64,000 nt of DNA. It comes from Pyrenochaeta sp. MPI-SDFR-AT-0127. Lineage: Eukaryota; Ascomycota; Dothideomycetes; Pleosporales; Cucurbitariaceae. Both the position numbers and the translations under genes were made by a program. Below the pieces are notes generated by a model. That model did not search any database. It worked only from the letters and a program-made list of their open reading frames with translations, and was not told the origin of the DNA. Location of the stretch: NCBI GenBank assembly GCA_020747015.1, contig JAGTJM010000105.1, positions 1 through 64,000 on the forward strand. The letters are read 5' to 3'. Positions 44,589 through 55,065 of the stretch are shown piece after piece (within the stretch, counting starts at the first letter, position 1; each line of letters opens with the position of its first letter).

Positions 44589-45446
44589 CGTGGGCCGCGC
44601 TTAGGATTCTATGTTCTATAGTCTAGAGTCTGGAATCTGTCGAAGGCGTGAGGGAGAAAGAGATGCAGAGGGAGATGCAGAGGGGGGGCGGGGGCAGGAA
44701 GGTGTATGATATGATCTTGATCTATAATGCATCTCTGCATATAACCTATATCCTGCCAGCGATGATACTGGCGAGGCTCCTGGAGCCCACCACTTTGACG
44801 GGTCAAGTTCTGCGGGAGTGTGAGAACATGACTTCTGCGCCCTTTCGATGCACCCTTTCGATCTTCACCATCGGCGTCCCCCTCGTACGAGTACCCCGCC
44901 ACTTCTAGAGCCGGGGTCCAACATCCCGCTGGTAATACTAGTCATCAACAACATCTGGAGACGCAGAGCTCCACTAGTACCCCACTCGGGGGCGTGGCTA
45001 CGTGCGCACTAGCAATGGTTGACACCACAGATCCCCTGGGCTAGATGGGGGAAGGGGTGGAGGGGTCGGGTGAGAGGAGGAAGAGACGAGAGCTGACCGA
45101 CTCTGACTGTGGAAATGTTCGAAGGCTTGCACGCTGGCGTCACACAATGGTGATCGCTATGTGAACAAGCCTCAGTCCGGGCCGTCGCGCTAGAGGGTAC
45201 CTATGTTTACAAACATACATACCATACAGAATGTCTGCGGCCGTGATCATTCATCCACCAAACAAAGTACTTATCGTCCAAGGCTTATTATAAGTTGTAC
45301 AAGGGGAATCAAAAAGGACGAAACTAACCACCAGATATATAGCAGAGTGATTGTCTCGATTCGCCCAGACAAAGTGGCTGAACTCCTTCAACCCCGCCAC
45401 CCTTGCTGCTTTTAGAATACTTCTGGTTTGCCGCTTCACTTTCGCA
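44589..45446. promoter_or_regulatory. Bidirectional promoter NmrA-like / dioxygenase
   Basis: Head-to-head intergenic region. It contains TACCCCAC (44978-44985, GTGGGGTA inverted) and other G-rich runs (44681-44697, 45045-45070). No ORF with support. Confidence 0.5.
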
Positions 45447-46582
45447 ATGTTGGATCCTTATGAGATCAGGGACAAGATCCCACCGATGAAGGACCTTTCT
45501 GCAGATAACATCACGCAGAACGTTCACACCATCAACTCCCTTTGTGAAGACCCCCGTCTGAAGTTCTTGATGAAGCGGCTGGTCACCCATCTCCATGACT
45601 TTGCGAGAGAGACCAGATTGACTTCGGAAGAATGGATGGCAAGCATCAAGTTCTTGACGGAAACGGGCCACACTTGCACAGAGCTGCGGCAGGTATGATG
45701 ATCTCAAACAGCTAGCCAGGATTCAAAATAGTCCGCATTATGAACTAATGGCATGTTCGTTAGTAGGAATTCGTTCTCCTTTCCGACGTTCTTGGCCTGT
45801 CGCTCGTCGTCGATTCTATCAATCATCCGAAACCACCAGAGTCAACAGAAGGCACGCTGTTAGGACCATTTCATACCCATGATGCCCTAGACCTCGCAAA
45901 TGGGGAATTGCTATCGCACGACCCTAAAGGCGAGCCATTGTTAGTGCTCTGTACCGTAAAAGATACCAAGGGCCGACCAATCGAAGGGGTCGCGGTTGAC
46001 ATCTGGGAGACGGACTCGAGTGGTCATTACGACACCCAGTATGAAAATCGACAGGTCCCTGATGGCAGAGGCATTGTAAAGAGCGACAAGGATGGCGTGT
46101 TCTGGTTCAAGGCAATCAAACCCGTTCCATATCCTATCCCTCATGACGGACCTGTCGGGAAGCTTCTCGTGAAGCTACATCGACACCCATATCGACCGAG
46201 CCATATGCACTTCATGTTTGAGAAGGAAGGATATGATCATTTGATTACGTGAGTGTTTTAGTTCCTATTCTCTGTAGAATCGATCCATGGCTAACGAGCG
46301 TTGTCTCCCAGAGCTCTATACCTCCGTGGAGATCCGTTCGAAGTATCCGATGCAGTCTTTGGCGTCAAGAGTTCGCTCCTCGTGGATATACACGAGACCG
46401 ACGAGGCAACGGCCAATGCATATGATGTGGAGCCTGGAACTAAACTTTTGAAGCGTGACTTCGTGCTCGTGAGCGACGAAGACGCGAAAAGAATAAGAGA
46501 TGAGAAAACGAGACAGGCGCTTGATGCTGCGGGGATCAAGTACAGATTTTGGAATGGGTTGCCACTCGAAGATGTTGACTAG
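45447..46582 (+). CDS. Intradiol ring-cleavage dioxygenase (hydroxyquinol/catechol 1,2-dioxygenase type)
   Basis: Exons 45447-45692, 45767-46248 and 46312-46582 give 332 aa, with introns of 74 and 63 bp. The four Fe(III) ligands are in place: Tyr170 (SSGHYDTQY), Tyr204 (PVPYPIPHDGPVG), His228 and His230 (RPSHMHF), with the usual 24 and 2 residue spacings. An N-terminal helical dimerisation domain (about residues 1-100) and GTLLGPFH precede the barrel. The enzyme opens a catechol or hydroxyquinol ring between the two hydroxyls to a muconate or maleylacetate in the cytosol. The N-terminal domain, and the absence of any muconate cycloisomerase nearby, favour hydroxyquinol over catechol (inference). 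It is the ring-opening step of the cluster. Confidence 0.92.
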
Positions 46583-47399
46583 TTTTGATGGCCCAAGACT
46601 TTCTCTGGCTTCCGATTCATTACTTGTAGGCAGAAGAATGCCGGTGAGAGGCAAACAACGGTGCTAGAAAATGGGGGACGGGTTTGGAGGTAAAATTTGT
46701 AGTATTTGGTGGATCTTCATGGCTGTTGTAGGTTTTGTCATAGCTTGTGAATATAATATGCAGTTCGAAACAATTACCTTACTCTATCCCCTTGATGGAT
46801 GATTGGTAAGTCCCCTAGATAATGTTTACAATATAGTTCATGTTACTAGCGAGCCATCAAACTCCCCAAGTAGGCATCCCGTGCTTGTCTCTTGATGTCT
46901 TTATTCTGCTGGTAGCAGTCGCATTGAAAGCCACTTGATCTGCTTGAGAGTTTTCTCTTGTATTTCCTAAAAAGAACCAACTGAATTTCTCCAATTACAC
47001 TATATTACCTTGGCTACCTCCAAAGACCACATGGTATTGTTAATTATAGTGTTCCAGCCCCTACTTGCCCAAGGAGGACGTAGGACATTTTTTCTACTTG
47101 TGTTAGTGCCCCATTTGCTAGATAGTAGAGAGAAACATTGCGAGTTGGCTTGATATTTGGAAAGTGTCGTCAGATTCTACAGGGTCTGCCTAAGGGTGAC
47201 GAAAGGGTCTGATTTGCAGAAATTAGGAATCGGACGGCCCTTTGGATTTGGCCATCAAATAGGGAGTATCGTTAAACTCGAGACACACCACATGCTAGTA
47301 CTACTCTGTAATAGCCTTGGAAATTCGGAGGCAAAGTCTATGATTTGTACTGTGGCAATGCTAGGCATGATGCTATTAGACGTTTTATGCAATCAAGTT
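46583..47399. other. Convergent intergenic region, no gene
   Basis: Between the dioxygenase and dienelactone-hydrolase 3' ends. Only chance ORFs (for example 47157-47435, overlapping the hydrolase end). Nothing recognised. Confidence 0.5.
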
Positions 47400-48331
47400 C
47401 TACTCATCCTTGAGATGCTCCTCGAACCATTGTAGGGCTTGGAAAAAAGCTGAATCCTTTGCAAATTTCTCCGCTTTCACTTTAGGATTACATCTAACCC
47501 CAAATCCATGTACAACACCCGAATAGAGGTTGATTTGATAGGGAACCCCAAGCGCCTTGAGCGTGTTTTCGGATTCGTGCCGGAGCTTCTGGGGAAATAT
47601 ATCATCTATCTCTGCCGCAGCCATAGCCAAAGGACCCGTGACCGCTTCCAGTTCCTTCTGGTCGACCATTGCTGGGTGTGCAATGAAGCCGGCACTGATG
47701 CTATCAGATGTCAGGAACCGGATGACGTATTTGGCGCCGAAGCAGTATCCTGCCAAAGCCAATTTCTGCGCCAATTAGCATCAGGCATTGCTCCTCGTGC
47801 TTGCTGCATGCTCGCCTTGCAGTTGTACTTCTCAAGAAGTTCAGCAATGCTAGCTTTCACAATTGGATCAATTGATGGCGGAGTGTGAGGGACTTTCTTT
47901 TCTCCGTATACCCCTAAAACCCATGTCGGAACGCTGAAGGTAGCCATATCACTGTTGAGAGGTACTGGATCGTCGTGAAAAAGATCAGGCATAATCACAA
48001 CATATCTGTGATGCAATATTTAGCAAAGGAAGTTTTCTTAGATGGAGTATTAATCATACCCGTTTTCGGCATATTGGTCGGCGAGAAGTTGAGCGTTGAT
48101 GAATTTGTGCCCAATGATATCGGTGAGACTAGAACTTGGTCAGCCACGAGTGATGACGGTCCTGAGATAGGAAAGGGATATTTACTAGACGATGCCGTGG
48201 CCATTTGCCGCTAACGCTGATGGCTCGGTTATATAGACTTCTGTCTCGCCTAGGTGTTCAATACGTCCGCGCGGCTGACCCTCGTGCTTGACGCCCTTGT
48301 AGCAACAACTTCCTGGAGCGTTGGATGTCAT
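47400..48331 (-). CDS. Dienelactone hydrolase family protein
   Basis: Minus-strand exons 48331-48186, 48128-48060, 48005-47816 and 47765-47400 give 256 aa, the usual family length. Joining restores GIVYLTDIIGHKFINAQLLA and then GYVVIMPDLFHDDP. Catalytic triad: Cys143 in GYCFGAKY, Asp189 or Asp190 (AEIDDIFP) and His221 (VVHGFGVR). The start MTSNAPGSCCYKGVKHEG is typical of fungal members. Introns 1 and 2 are GT-AG. Intron 3 appears to use a GC donor (AAG|GCGAGC) with CAG acceptor, since no GT donor gives the right frame. The enzyme hydrolyses enol-lactones to maleylacetate or a similar acid after ring cleavage. Head-to-head with the P450. Confidence 0.87.
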
Positions 48332-49044
48332 GTTTTAGTCGTCAGTGAAAGAGTGCAATTCTTGGAATAGTCGCTTGGGAAAAATATAACATGGGCAGTA
48401 ATTAGTAGACACATCAGATCGCGAGATGGACAGGGAGACGTATTTCACCTTGCTGCGTATGGCTGCTTCCCCGTCTCGAACTGGCTTCGTTAGCTGACGA
48501 ATAAGACCGGCACATCAGATGATTCAACTGTATTATTCGGTATTCTTCCTATTATTTGGTACTCGCTTATTCCATCTCTACTCTCTCGGCGTCGCACTAC
48601 ACCAGAGTAGCGAGGCCGACCTGCACTCTCCAGCTACAAACCCCACCGCTAGCGGCGGGCGCTAATGGCGGGCGCTAATGGCGGGGTGGAGTCAAGGCAC
48701 CTTGGGATGATCAAATACGAGTAGTTGCTATTGCAAGGGTTCCGAAACGGGGGTGGCACATTCGGTTGAGTTGCGTTACGCCGAGTTTTAACTCCTGCCA
48801 ACGGCCTCAAGAATCCATTGAGAGGCACAAATTGCTAATCCAGTGAATGCTACTGTTCTTCCCAGTCCCAACGCTATTCCCGATAGTTCCGCATCCCCAC
48901 AGTCGCCCGCTTCACGGGTGTTACATGAACACAAAGCAATATCACACTGCGAAATTCGACCTCTGTTGATAAATAATGTCGTCGATTTTCTTGTCATTCT
49001 TCTAAGTCGGCACTTCGTTCCTCTTGCAACAAGCGCTGGCCATC
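48332..49044. promoter_or_regulatory. Bidirectional promoter dienelactone hydrolase / P450
   Basis: Contains CCCCAC at 48641-48646 and GGGGTGG at 48683-48689 (an inverted pair flanking a GGCGGGCGCTAAT direct repeat, 48653-48681), and GGGGGTGG near 48749. No supported ORF. Confidence 0.5.
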
Positions 49045-50604
49045 ATGTTGCTTCCAGATACCTTCCTCCAAACCGACATCATATCTGTCCTCAAACTAGC
49101 TACAGCCTTGTTCGCATTCTACTTGCTCAGCGTTGCAGTCTACAACCGCTATTTCCACCCGCTGAAAGACTTTCCGGGACCATTTTGGGCATCTATTACC
49201 TCGCTATGGTACTACCGAGCCATTATCACCAGTGATTATAAGAGTTATCAGCTCGAAATCCACCGCAAATATGGCACAATGGTCAGGCTTGCACCTGGCC
49301 ATATTCAGATCGCAGATCCTGCGGCGATTGAACCAATATATGGCCCGAAAGCAAACTTTCTCAAATCGAAATTCTACGATCCATTCGACGCAAAACTCTC
49401 CCAGATTCCAGACAACTTCGTCATCAGGGACGACAAAGTTCATAGCGCGCGCCGAAGAGCGGTTGCACATATCTACACCCAGGCGGCCGTACTGGAGTAC
49501 GAACCATGTGTGGACAGGGTGATAGATCTTTTTGAGCAACGAATGGAACAATTTGCTACCTCCGGGGAAATTGTCGACATGTCAACCTGGATGCGAAAAT
49601 ACACATTTGATGTCGTCGGCGAGATGTTCTACGGTAAGGAGGGCGGACTGGGGTTTATTCGCGACAATATCGATGTCAACGGCTGGGCATATCTATTAGA
49701 GGTGCTCACCAAACCGATCACGGCGATTGCTTACGTCCCTTATGGCCTACAATCTTTAGTTCTTCTGAGCCAGCTCTTCTCTTCCAGAACGCGGACTGGG
49801 GTTCTAGGGTTCTTCACAATCAAGAACCAATCACATGCTACATTGAAACAAAGATTGGATGACATAGCAGCAAAGAAGGCTGTCAATCCCAAAGATGGCC
49901 TTAGCAAGCTTATCGATGTGGCGAAAGATACAGAAAAGAACAATGATTTTGGCATGCTGGATGTGGTTGCCGAAATATTTGCTATCATCTTTGCTGGATC
50001 TGACACGACTTCCACCGCACTCACTGCGATCTTTTACTTCCTCCACAAACATCCGGAGAAGCTCGCTAAGCTTCAAGAGGAGATTGATACAGCCTTCATT
50101 GATGGAAAACTCACCTACCCGATACGCTTCAGCGAGTCCAACAAACTGCCATACCTGCACGCAGTGGTGAACGAAGCCACCAGACTTCACCCCTCGCTCG
50201 GCCTCAGCTTACCACGTGTCGTGCCACCTGGGGGGGCCGATATCTGCGGCAAGTACTTTGCTGGAGGGTATGAAGTAGGCATGAACGCAGCCGTGGTGCA
50301 GATGGACTACAGGGTTTTTGGAAACGACGCGGATGAGTTTATCCCAGAACGCTGGACCCGTGACGGAGAACGGGCGGCGGCAAACATGGAGCGACACTTT
50401 CTACAGTTTGGATACGGCAAGAGGATCTGCATTGGGAAGCACATCGCCAACACCGAGATGTACAAACTCCTCCCTTCAATCTTGCACAAGTACGCCTTCG
50501 AGTTGACGGGGGACAAGACGTGGACACTACAGCGAGAGTGGTTCCAGCAACAGAGAAATGTCAAGGTCATAGTGCACAGGAGACGACCGAGAACGGCGAA
50601 GTGA
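49045..50604 (+). CDS. Cytochrome P450 monooxygenase
   Basis: Intronless, 519 aa from ATG 49045 (the frame is open upstream but without ATG). It has an N-terminal membrane anchor (about residues 10-30, LKLATALFAFYLLSVAV) and a proline-rich hinge HPLKDFPGPF. The oxygen-activation motif AGSDTT is at 317-322, ExxR at 377-380 (EATR), PERW follows, and the heme loop FGYGKRICIG has ligand Cys462. Overall most like the pisatin-demethylase-type fungal P450s; an ER-bound monooxygenase needing a P450 reductase. In this setting it could hydroxylate or demethylate the aromatic substrate (inference). Confidence 0.93.
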   Translation: MLLPDTFLQTDIISVLKLATALFAFYLLSVAVYNRYFHPLKDFPGPFWASITSLWYYRAIITSDYKSYQLEIHRKYGTMVRLAPGHIQIADPAAIEPIYGPKANFLKSKFYDPFDAKLSQIPDNFVIRDDKVHSARRRAVAHIYTQAAVLEYEPCVDRVIDLFEQRMEQFATSGEIVDMSTWMRKYTFDVVGEMFYGKEGGLGFIRDNIDVNGWAYLLEVLTKPITAIAYVPYGLQSLVLLSQLFSSRTRTGVLGFFTIKNQSHATLKQRLDDIAAKKAVNPKDGLSKLIDVAKDTEKNNDFGMLDVVAEIFAIIFAGSDTTSTALTAIFYFLHKHPEKLAKLQEEIDTAFIDGKLTYPIRFSESNKLPYLHAVVNEATRLHPSLGLSLPRVVPPGGADICGKYFAGGYEVGMNAAVVQMDYRVFGNDADEFIPERWTRDGERAAANMERHFLQFGYGKRICIGKHIANTEMYKLLPSILHKYAFELTGDKTWTLQREWFQQQRNVKVIVHRRRPRTAK

Positions 50605-51002
50605 GAAGTGGGAAGGAGGACTTGAGCGAATAGATGGTGGATGCAATGGCTGAAAGATGAGATTCAACAGGTCTCCTAGGTCTCTGTATGCGAAGCTTGA
50701 TGCATGTGTTGCACGAGACGCCTTAGTATTTGAAAATGTATTTACTGCTTTGCCCTTGAGGAGCTTCCAATGCTAGTTATGAACATATGTTAATCTTTGA
50801 AAGTGTGTTCATCGATTTAGCCTCGGAAAACTTTCAGTACGAAAGACTGACATGTGTTTTCATTGTGTTCTGAAAAACATCCTTGGATTGTCTGTTTTCG
50901 ACCTGTCTGGTATATTTGGTAGCTGAAGCGCTGATAGACTTTACAATTTAGACTTGCTGATAATTCCTGCTTTACCCCCACTTTTCATCTCTCCGCGTCC
51001 CT
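50605..51002. other. Convergent intergenic region, no gene
   Basis: 3' ends of the P450 and the CMD-like gene face each other. Nothing recognised. Confidence 0.5.
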
Positions 51003-51635
51003 TCAAGTCGTGTCTACCCACTCCGGTGCCTTATTATTTACTTCCGCGATGTCCAACGAAACTAAGAAACGGCTTACCATATTGTAGCCCGCGATAGTGG
51101 CGGTTAGCTCAACGATTTGTTGTTGAGTGAACCCTACTGCTTTTACAGCATCAAATATGTCTTGGGAAACAGTGACATGCCGTGTTATCGCATCTGCGTA
51201 GCGTAGGGTTGCCCATTGTCTATCGTCGAGAGGCCCCGGGGAGGTCGGATTGGCTTGCTTGACTACAAAGAGTTTCTCTTCATTGAAATTTTCGGATTCA
51301 AGAAGAATAGCGCTATGAATGCCCCACTCGTACCAAGCGCGATTGATCAAGCCAGTGCGACATATTGCAATCTCCCGAATGTCGTCAGGAAGCGAGCTCC
51401 TATGCCGAATTGCGCCAAAGAGGGCGTGCCAACCTTCGAAAGATGAGAACGCAGACACCAGAGAGGGTAACAATTCCCACTTACCTTCGGCGATTTGAGG
51501 CGCGTGTAGCAAGGTCAGGTCGACAGGAAGCAAATCCAAACCTGTAATACCTCGACACTCTTTCACCTTCTCTACGATTCGCTGCTCCTCAGCAGAATGG
51601 GTTTCCGGCGGGTTCTGTGTATAGTCAATCCTCAT
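51003..51635 (-). CDS. Carboxymuconolactone decarboxylase-like (AhpD-fold) protein
   Basis: Exons 51635-51485 and 51433-51003 give 193 aa from ATG 51635. The 51-bp intron (GTAAGT...CGAAG) has no stop and keeps the frame, so it looks like coding sequence. Removing it turns IAEG-(17 residues)-W into IAEGWHALFGAIRHRSSLP, the family pattern. The core reads DIREIAICRTGLINRAWYEWGIHSAIL with no CxxC, so it is a CMD-type, not a peroxidase-type AhpD protein. In the protocatechuate pathway such enzymes decarboxylate gamma-carboxymuconolactone; many fungal homologues have unknown substrates. Head-to-head with the dihydroxyphthalate-decarboxylase-like gene. Confidence 0.85.
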   Translation of the reverse strand: MRIDYTQNPPETHSAEEQRIVEKVKECRGITGLDLLPVDLTLLHAPQIAEGKWELLPSLVSAFSSFEGWHALFGAIRHRSSLPDDIREIAICRTGLINRAWYEWGIHSAILLESENFNEEKLFVVKQANPTSPGPLDDRQWATLRYADAITRHVTVSQDIFDAVKAVGFTQQQIVELTATIAGYNMVSRFLVSLDIAEVNNKAPEWVDTT

Positions 51636-52378
51636 GGTTGAGGATTCAACGGAATGATAGACCACGCTAGTTTAATAGAAGGTATTCGTTCTTAACAAAA
51701 ATTTTCTGTTGCACAGGATGCAAACTGGACAAGTGGGCAACACCTCGAACAGTAGCTGTGTATGGCACTTGTAGCTTAAATTCATAGTAACATGTGATCA
51801 CATTCTAGTGATTCACGGTTCCGCAACTAGTTTCGAAAAGGAACTACCTTATTTCATTCTTGTTAACGCACAATTTATTCCCAGGAGTTGGTGGCCAATG
51901 ATAGCTGTTAGTGACGTACCTTGGGCGTTCAATTCCCTCGATGGAGAGCCGACATGGACAATCAGGCACTACTGGACTGAAACAGTTTCTGGTCGCGGCC
52001 CACCTCAGTCCCTCAGTGCGGAACCGCTCAGCCATGTCGACTATGATTCAGATGTACAGAAAAGCCGCAGATGGGGTACAGTAGTAGTGGTGATACAGTA
52101 CGGAGATTGAAGTCACAGGTGAAGTTATTCGTGGTGGTGTGGTGTAGCTACTGGTGGGGTACTGGATCTGCACTCCATTGCTCCACAACCCCTCCCCTCA
52201 GCTGCATTTCGCTACCTGCGCCTGGCATAAGCGACGTCGATGTAGGAGAGGCTTGCCTACCCATTTTCTGTCTAAACCTTTCTTCAATGCTGGCTGTCGA
52301 TTGAAAAGTTGTCGTTTCGATTCTTCAACTTCTGCAATTTGTGCGAGCTAACATTAACCAAAACAAGGGGTATCCACG
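51636..52378. promoter_or_regulatory. Bidirectional promoter CMD-like / dihydroxyphthalate-decarboxylase-like
   Basis: Contains ATGGGGTACA (52071-52080) and GTGGGGTA (52154-52161), plus CCCCTCCCCTC near 52192. Short ORFs here lack motifs. Confidence 0.5.
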
Positions 52379-53485
52379 ATGGTGCTAAAGCTCTCATTTG
52401 CTTGTTGGGATTATGATCGCATAAAGGCGATTGAGGATGGAAGGGTCCGTGTGGAAGGGATTGACCTGACTTTTCTGAATTATCGCGTAGAAGAGACGTA
52501 AAGCGAATCCAATGACGGTCACTTCAAACCTAACTGACTGACTTTACGTAGGTTTTACCGCCAGCTGCGCTTTCAGGAATTCGACATATCGGAACTATCC
52601 TTATCTTCTTATGTGATGACACTGAACGAGGAGAATCCAAAATTTATTGCGATACCAGTGTTCCCGTCTCGTTTCTTTCGACACCAGTCCATGTATATCA
52701 ACCTCGATGCCAATATCGAGAAGCCTCAAGATCTGAAGGGTAGAAAGATAGGCATCCCTGAGTACCAAAGTAAGTCATTCGCGTCTCTGTTGCACAACAT
52801 GAGAGTAATAAAATATCTGCTAGTGACCGCCGCAGTATGGCAAAGAGGCATCATGGAGGAAGAGTTTGGTGTTCCGATCGAGAGCGTCAGATTCTTTACT
52901 GGAGCAATTGAGCCATCGGAACACGAGAGGCGCAGTAAAATTCCACATAACCTACCACCCGGAGTCAGCGTGACACAGATTCGGCAGGGCCAGAACCTGA
53001 GTCAGATGTTAGCAGATGGAGAAATTGATGCCATTTTCAGCGCGACGAAACCTTCGTCGTTTCACAACTCAAGCAAAGTCGGGTACCTTTTTCCAAATTT
53101 TAAAGAAGTCGAAGCCGAATATTATCAACGGACCAAAATACTCCCGATCATGCACGTCGCTGCATTAAAGCGCTCTGTTTATGATGCCAACCCTTGGATT
53201 GCGAAGGAGCTGACTAAAGCGTTCTCGAAGGCACTACAGATTGGCTACGAGCCGCTAGAGGAGCGCGCTGCTTTGAGGTACATGCTACCATGGCTAGAGC
53301 ATCATGTCGAAGAAACGAAGAGGCTTATGGGTGGAGATATAAGATGGTGGAAGGACGGCTTCGAGGAGAATAAGCATGTGCTGTCCAAATTTCTCGACTA
53401 TCACTTTCGTCAGGGCCTCTCCAAAAGAAGGTACGAGCCAGAGGAACTCTTTGCGCCACCTGCATTAGAAACCTTTGTTGTATAA
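52379..53485 (+). CDS. 4,5-dihydroxyphthalate decarboxylase-like protein (periplasmic-binding-protein fold)
   Basis: Exons 52379-52497, 52552-52769 and 52824-53485 give 332 aa. The start MVLKLSFACWDYDRIKAIEDG continues VEGIDLTFLNYRVEETFYRQL, then FDISELSLSSYVM, FIAIPVFPSRFFRHQSMYIN and, after splicing, GIPEYQMTAAVWQRGIM. All are hallmarks of the bacterial 4,5-dihydroxyphthalate decarboxylase family, a cytosolic enzyme with a type-2 substrate-binding-protein fold. Intron 2 (54 bp, GTAAGT...GCTAG) is in frame without a stop and would be read through by a naive ORF call. No signal peptide. It probably removes a carboxyl group from a dihydroxylated aromatic diacid (family-based); the precise substrate is unknown. 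Confidence 0.88.
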
Positions 53486-54000
53486 AGATAACATGCGGAA
53501 ATGTCTGAAACTGGCTATATAATCTCAGAAACCGCCAGCAAATTCTATATCCACGTAGAAGTTAGTAGAGCAAGAATATTATGTTATTTCCGAGCTTTAG
53601 AGGGAGTTCAGAATTGGAAGGAGATACCTTGACTTTGTGTCTTCTGAAATACCTTAGGAAGCTAGATGATTCGAGAGTAAAATTATTGTAGTCGAGATAT
53701 CTGGATGGTCTTTACTCTTTAAATCTCACACTTCGGTTATTGAACAAAGCAAGGGTGATCACAAGTCAGTTCTTAGTATCAATTGGAAACGATTAACAAT
53801 TGAGTCCAGCACTGCATTTCTTCTCCAGGAGTCCATATTATTTGTTTATTTGCCGGTTCTTGTTATGCAAGAACGTGGTAGGGCATTACAAGGTAGCATT
53901 CTGCGACGCTCAATACTCTCGTCATGAATCATTTCTCAACGTCTCCCATGGCCCTCTTGGGCGACCACGGGACCCATGCCCTGCTTTCTGGGCGCGGCAA
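53486..54000. other. Convergent intergenic region, no gene
   Basis: Between the decarboxylase-like and TAXI-like 3' ends. No supported ORF. Confidence 0.5.
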
Positions 54001-55065
54001 TCACAAATAACCATGCTCACGGTAAAATTTCTCAGCTCCGGGATGTAATGGGAAAACGGTTTTGGCCATCTCTTTCGGATCCAGGGGCCAACTGATTGGC
54101 GACCTGTCTTTTGGAAAGTTGTGGTAATTGACCTCGATCTTGGCTTTCTTTGTCACCAAAATGTAGGCGATGAGGTAAGCGACATCATCTGACAGATCTT
54201 CGCGACACATGAGGAGGAAATCCAAGAACTCGAGAGCTGGAATCTCCTCCTTGAGGTTTTTGAAGTAACCGGCAGGGATTGTCCCTGCACCCAGTCCAGT
54301 ATGTTTTTCGATAGTTGTTAGTGCGTCCTTCTCGGCGGGTAGAATGACAAAGGCTCGGGGCCCGTCGATCAATTCTGTCCACCAAGGTGTCATCAAAGCC
54401 TCGTTGATAACGGCATTGAATCCAAGCTTCGGGTCTTGACACGGGACGAGACACTCCTCTGGTCTATTCGCATACACAACCTCTCCACCCCAGGATTTTA
54501 AGGTTTCTACCGAGACTCCGTGTGCCTCGAGGTAGCGATGGCAGACGAAGCCAATGGGACTCTCTCCATCTGGCCCGAGTATGATCTTGAGCTTCGGTTT
54601 CTTCTCTCGGAGATCTTGAAAGGTCTTGCACCCCAAGGCCGGGTCCAGGGCCAAGATCATGCGATCATTCTGAGGAATCGTTGCAATTGCCCTCAAGTGT
54701 GGCGCGGGTGGTCGTCCCTCGAAGAGACGGGTGCCTGTCAGGGCGTCCTGGAACAGCTTGACTGGTGTATTGATCGCAATATCGGCGAATCCGGAGGCGA
54801 TTTGATCGGTGATTTCCATGCCACCTCCACCGACACTCCAAATGCAGGTTCTGCTTCCTGGCCCACAGCGCTCGGTGAGCTCTTGGGTGATGATAGCCAT
54901 CAGACGGTGGAAATTGGCATGACCCCAGTCACCGATGCAGCGAACTGTCACAGAGCGATCAATGGTCGGCTCACCTTTTCCAACCAAGGTCGCGACAGGT
55001 CCGTCACTTGGAGTGTCTCGCCCTTTCCAATCGACGGCTGATGCTATTGGTACTGGTGTTGCCAT
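54001..55065 (-). CDS. TAXI/TRAP solute-receptor-like protein without signal peptide
   Basis: Intronless 354-aa ORF. It has the type-2 periplasmic-binding fold pattern of the TAXI family: VRCIGDWGHANFHRLMAIIT, then SVGGGGMEITDQIASGFADIAINTP (about 80-105), HLRAIATIPQNDRMILALDP, then PKLKIILGPDGESPIGFVCH. In bacteria these are exported receptors of TRAP transporters. Here the N-terminus (MATPVPIASAVDWKGRD) has no signal peptide or membrane segment and no TRAP permease is nearby, so transport is implausible. Being next to another binding-protein-fold enzyme (52379-53485) suggests an enzymatic role, possibly decarboxylase or hydrolase (inference). The bacterial-type family makes ancient horizontal transfer possible. 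Confidence 0.82.
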   Translation of the reverse strand: MATPVPIASAVDWKGRDTPSDGPVATLVGKGEPTIDRSVTVRCIGDWGHANFHRLMAIITQELTERCGPGSRTCIWSVGGGGMEITDQIASGFADIAINTPVKLFQDALTGTRLFEGRPPAPHLRAIATIPQNDRMILALDPALGCKTFQDLREKKPKLKIILGPDGESPIGFVCHRYLEAHGVSVETLKSWGGEVVYANRPEECLVPCQDPKLGFNAVINEALMTPWWTELIDGPRAFVILPAEKDALTTIEKHTGLGAGTIPAGYFKNLKEEIPALEFLDFLLMCREDLSDDVAYLIAYILVTKKAKIEVNYHNFPKDRSPISWPLDPKEMAKTVFPLHPGAEKFYREHGYL

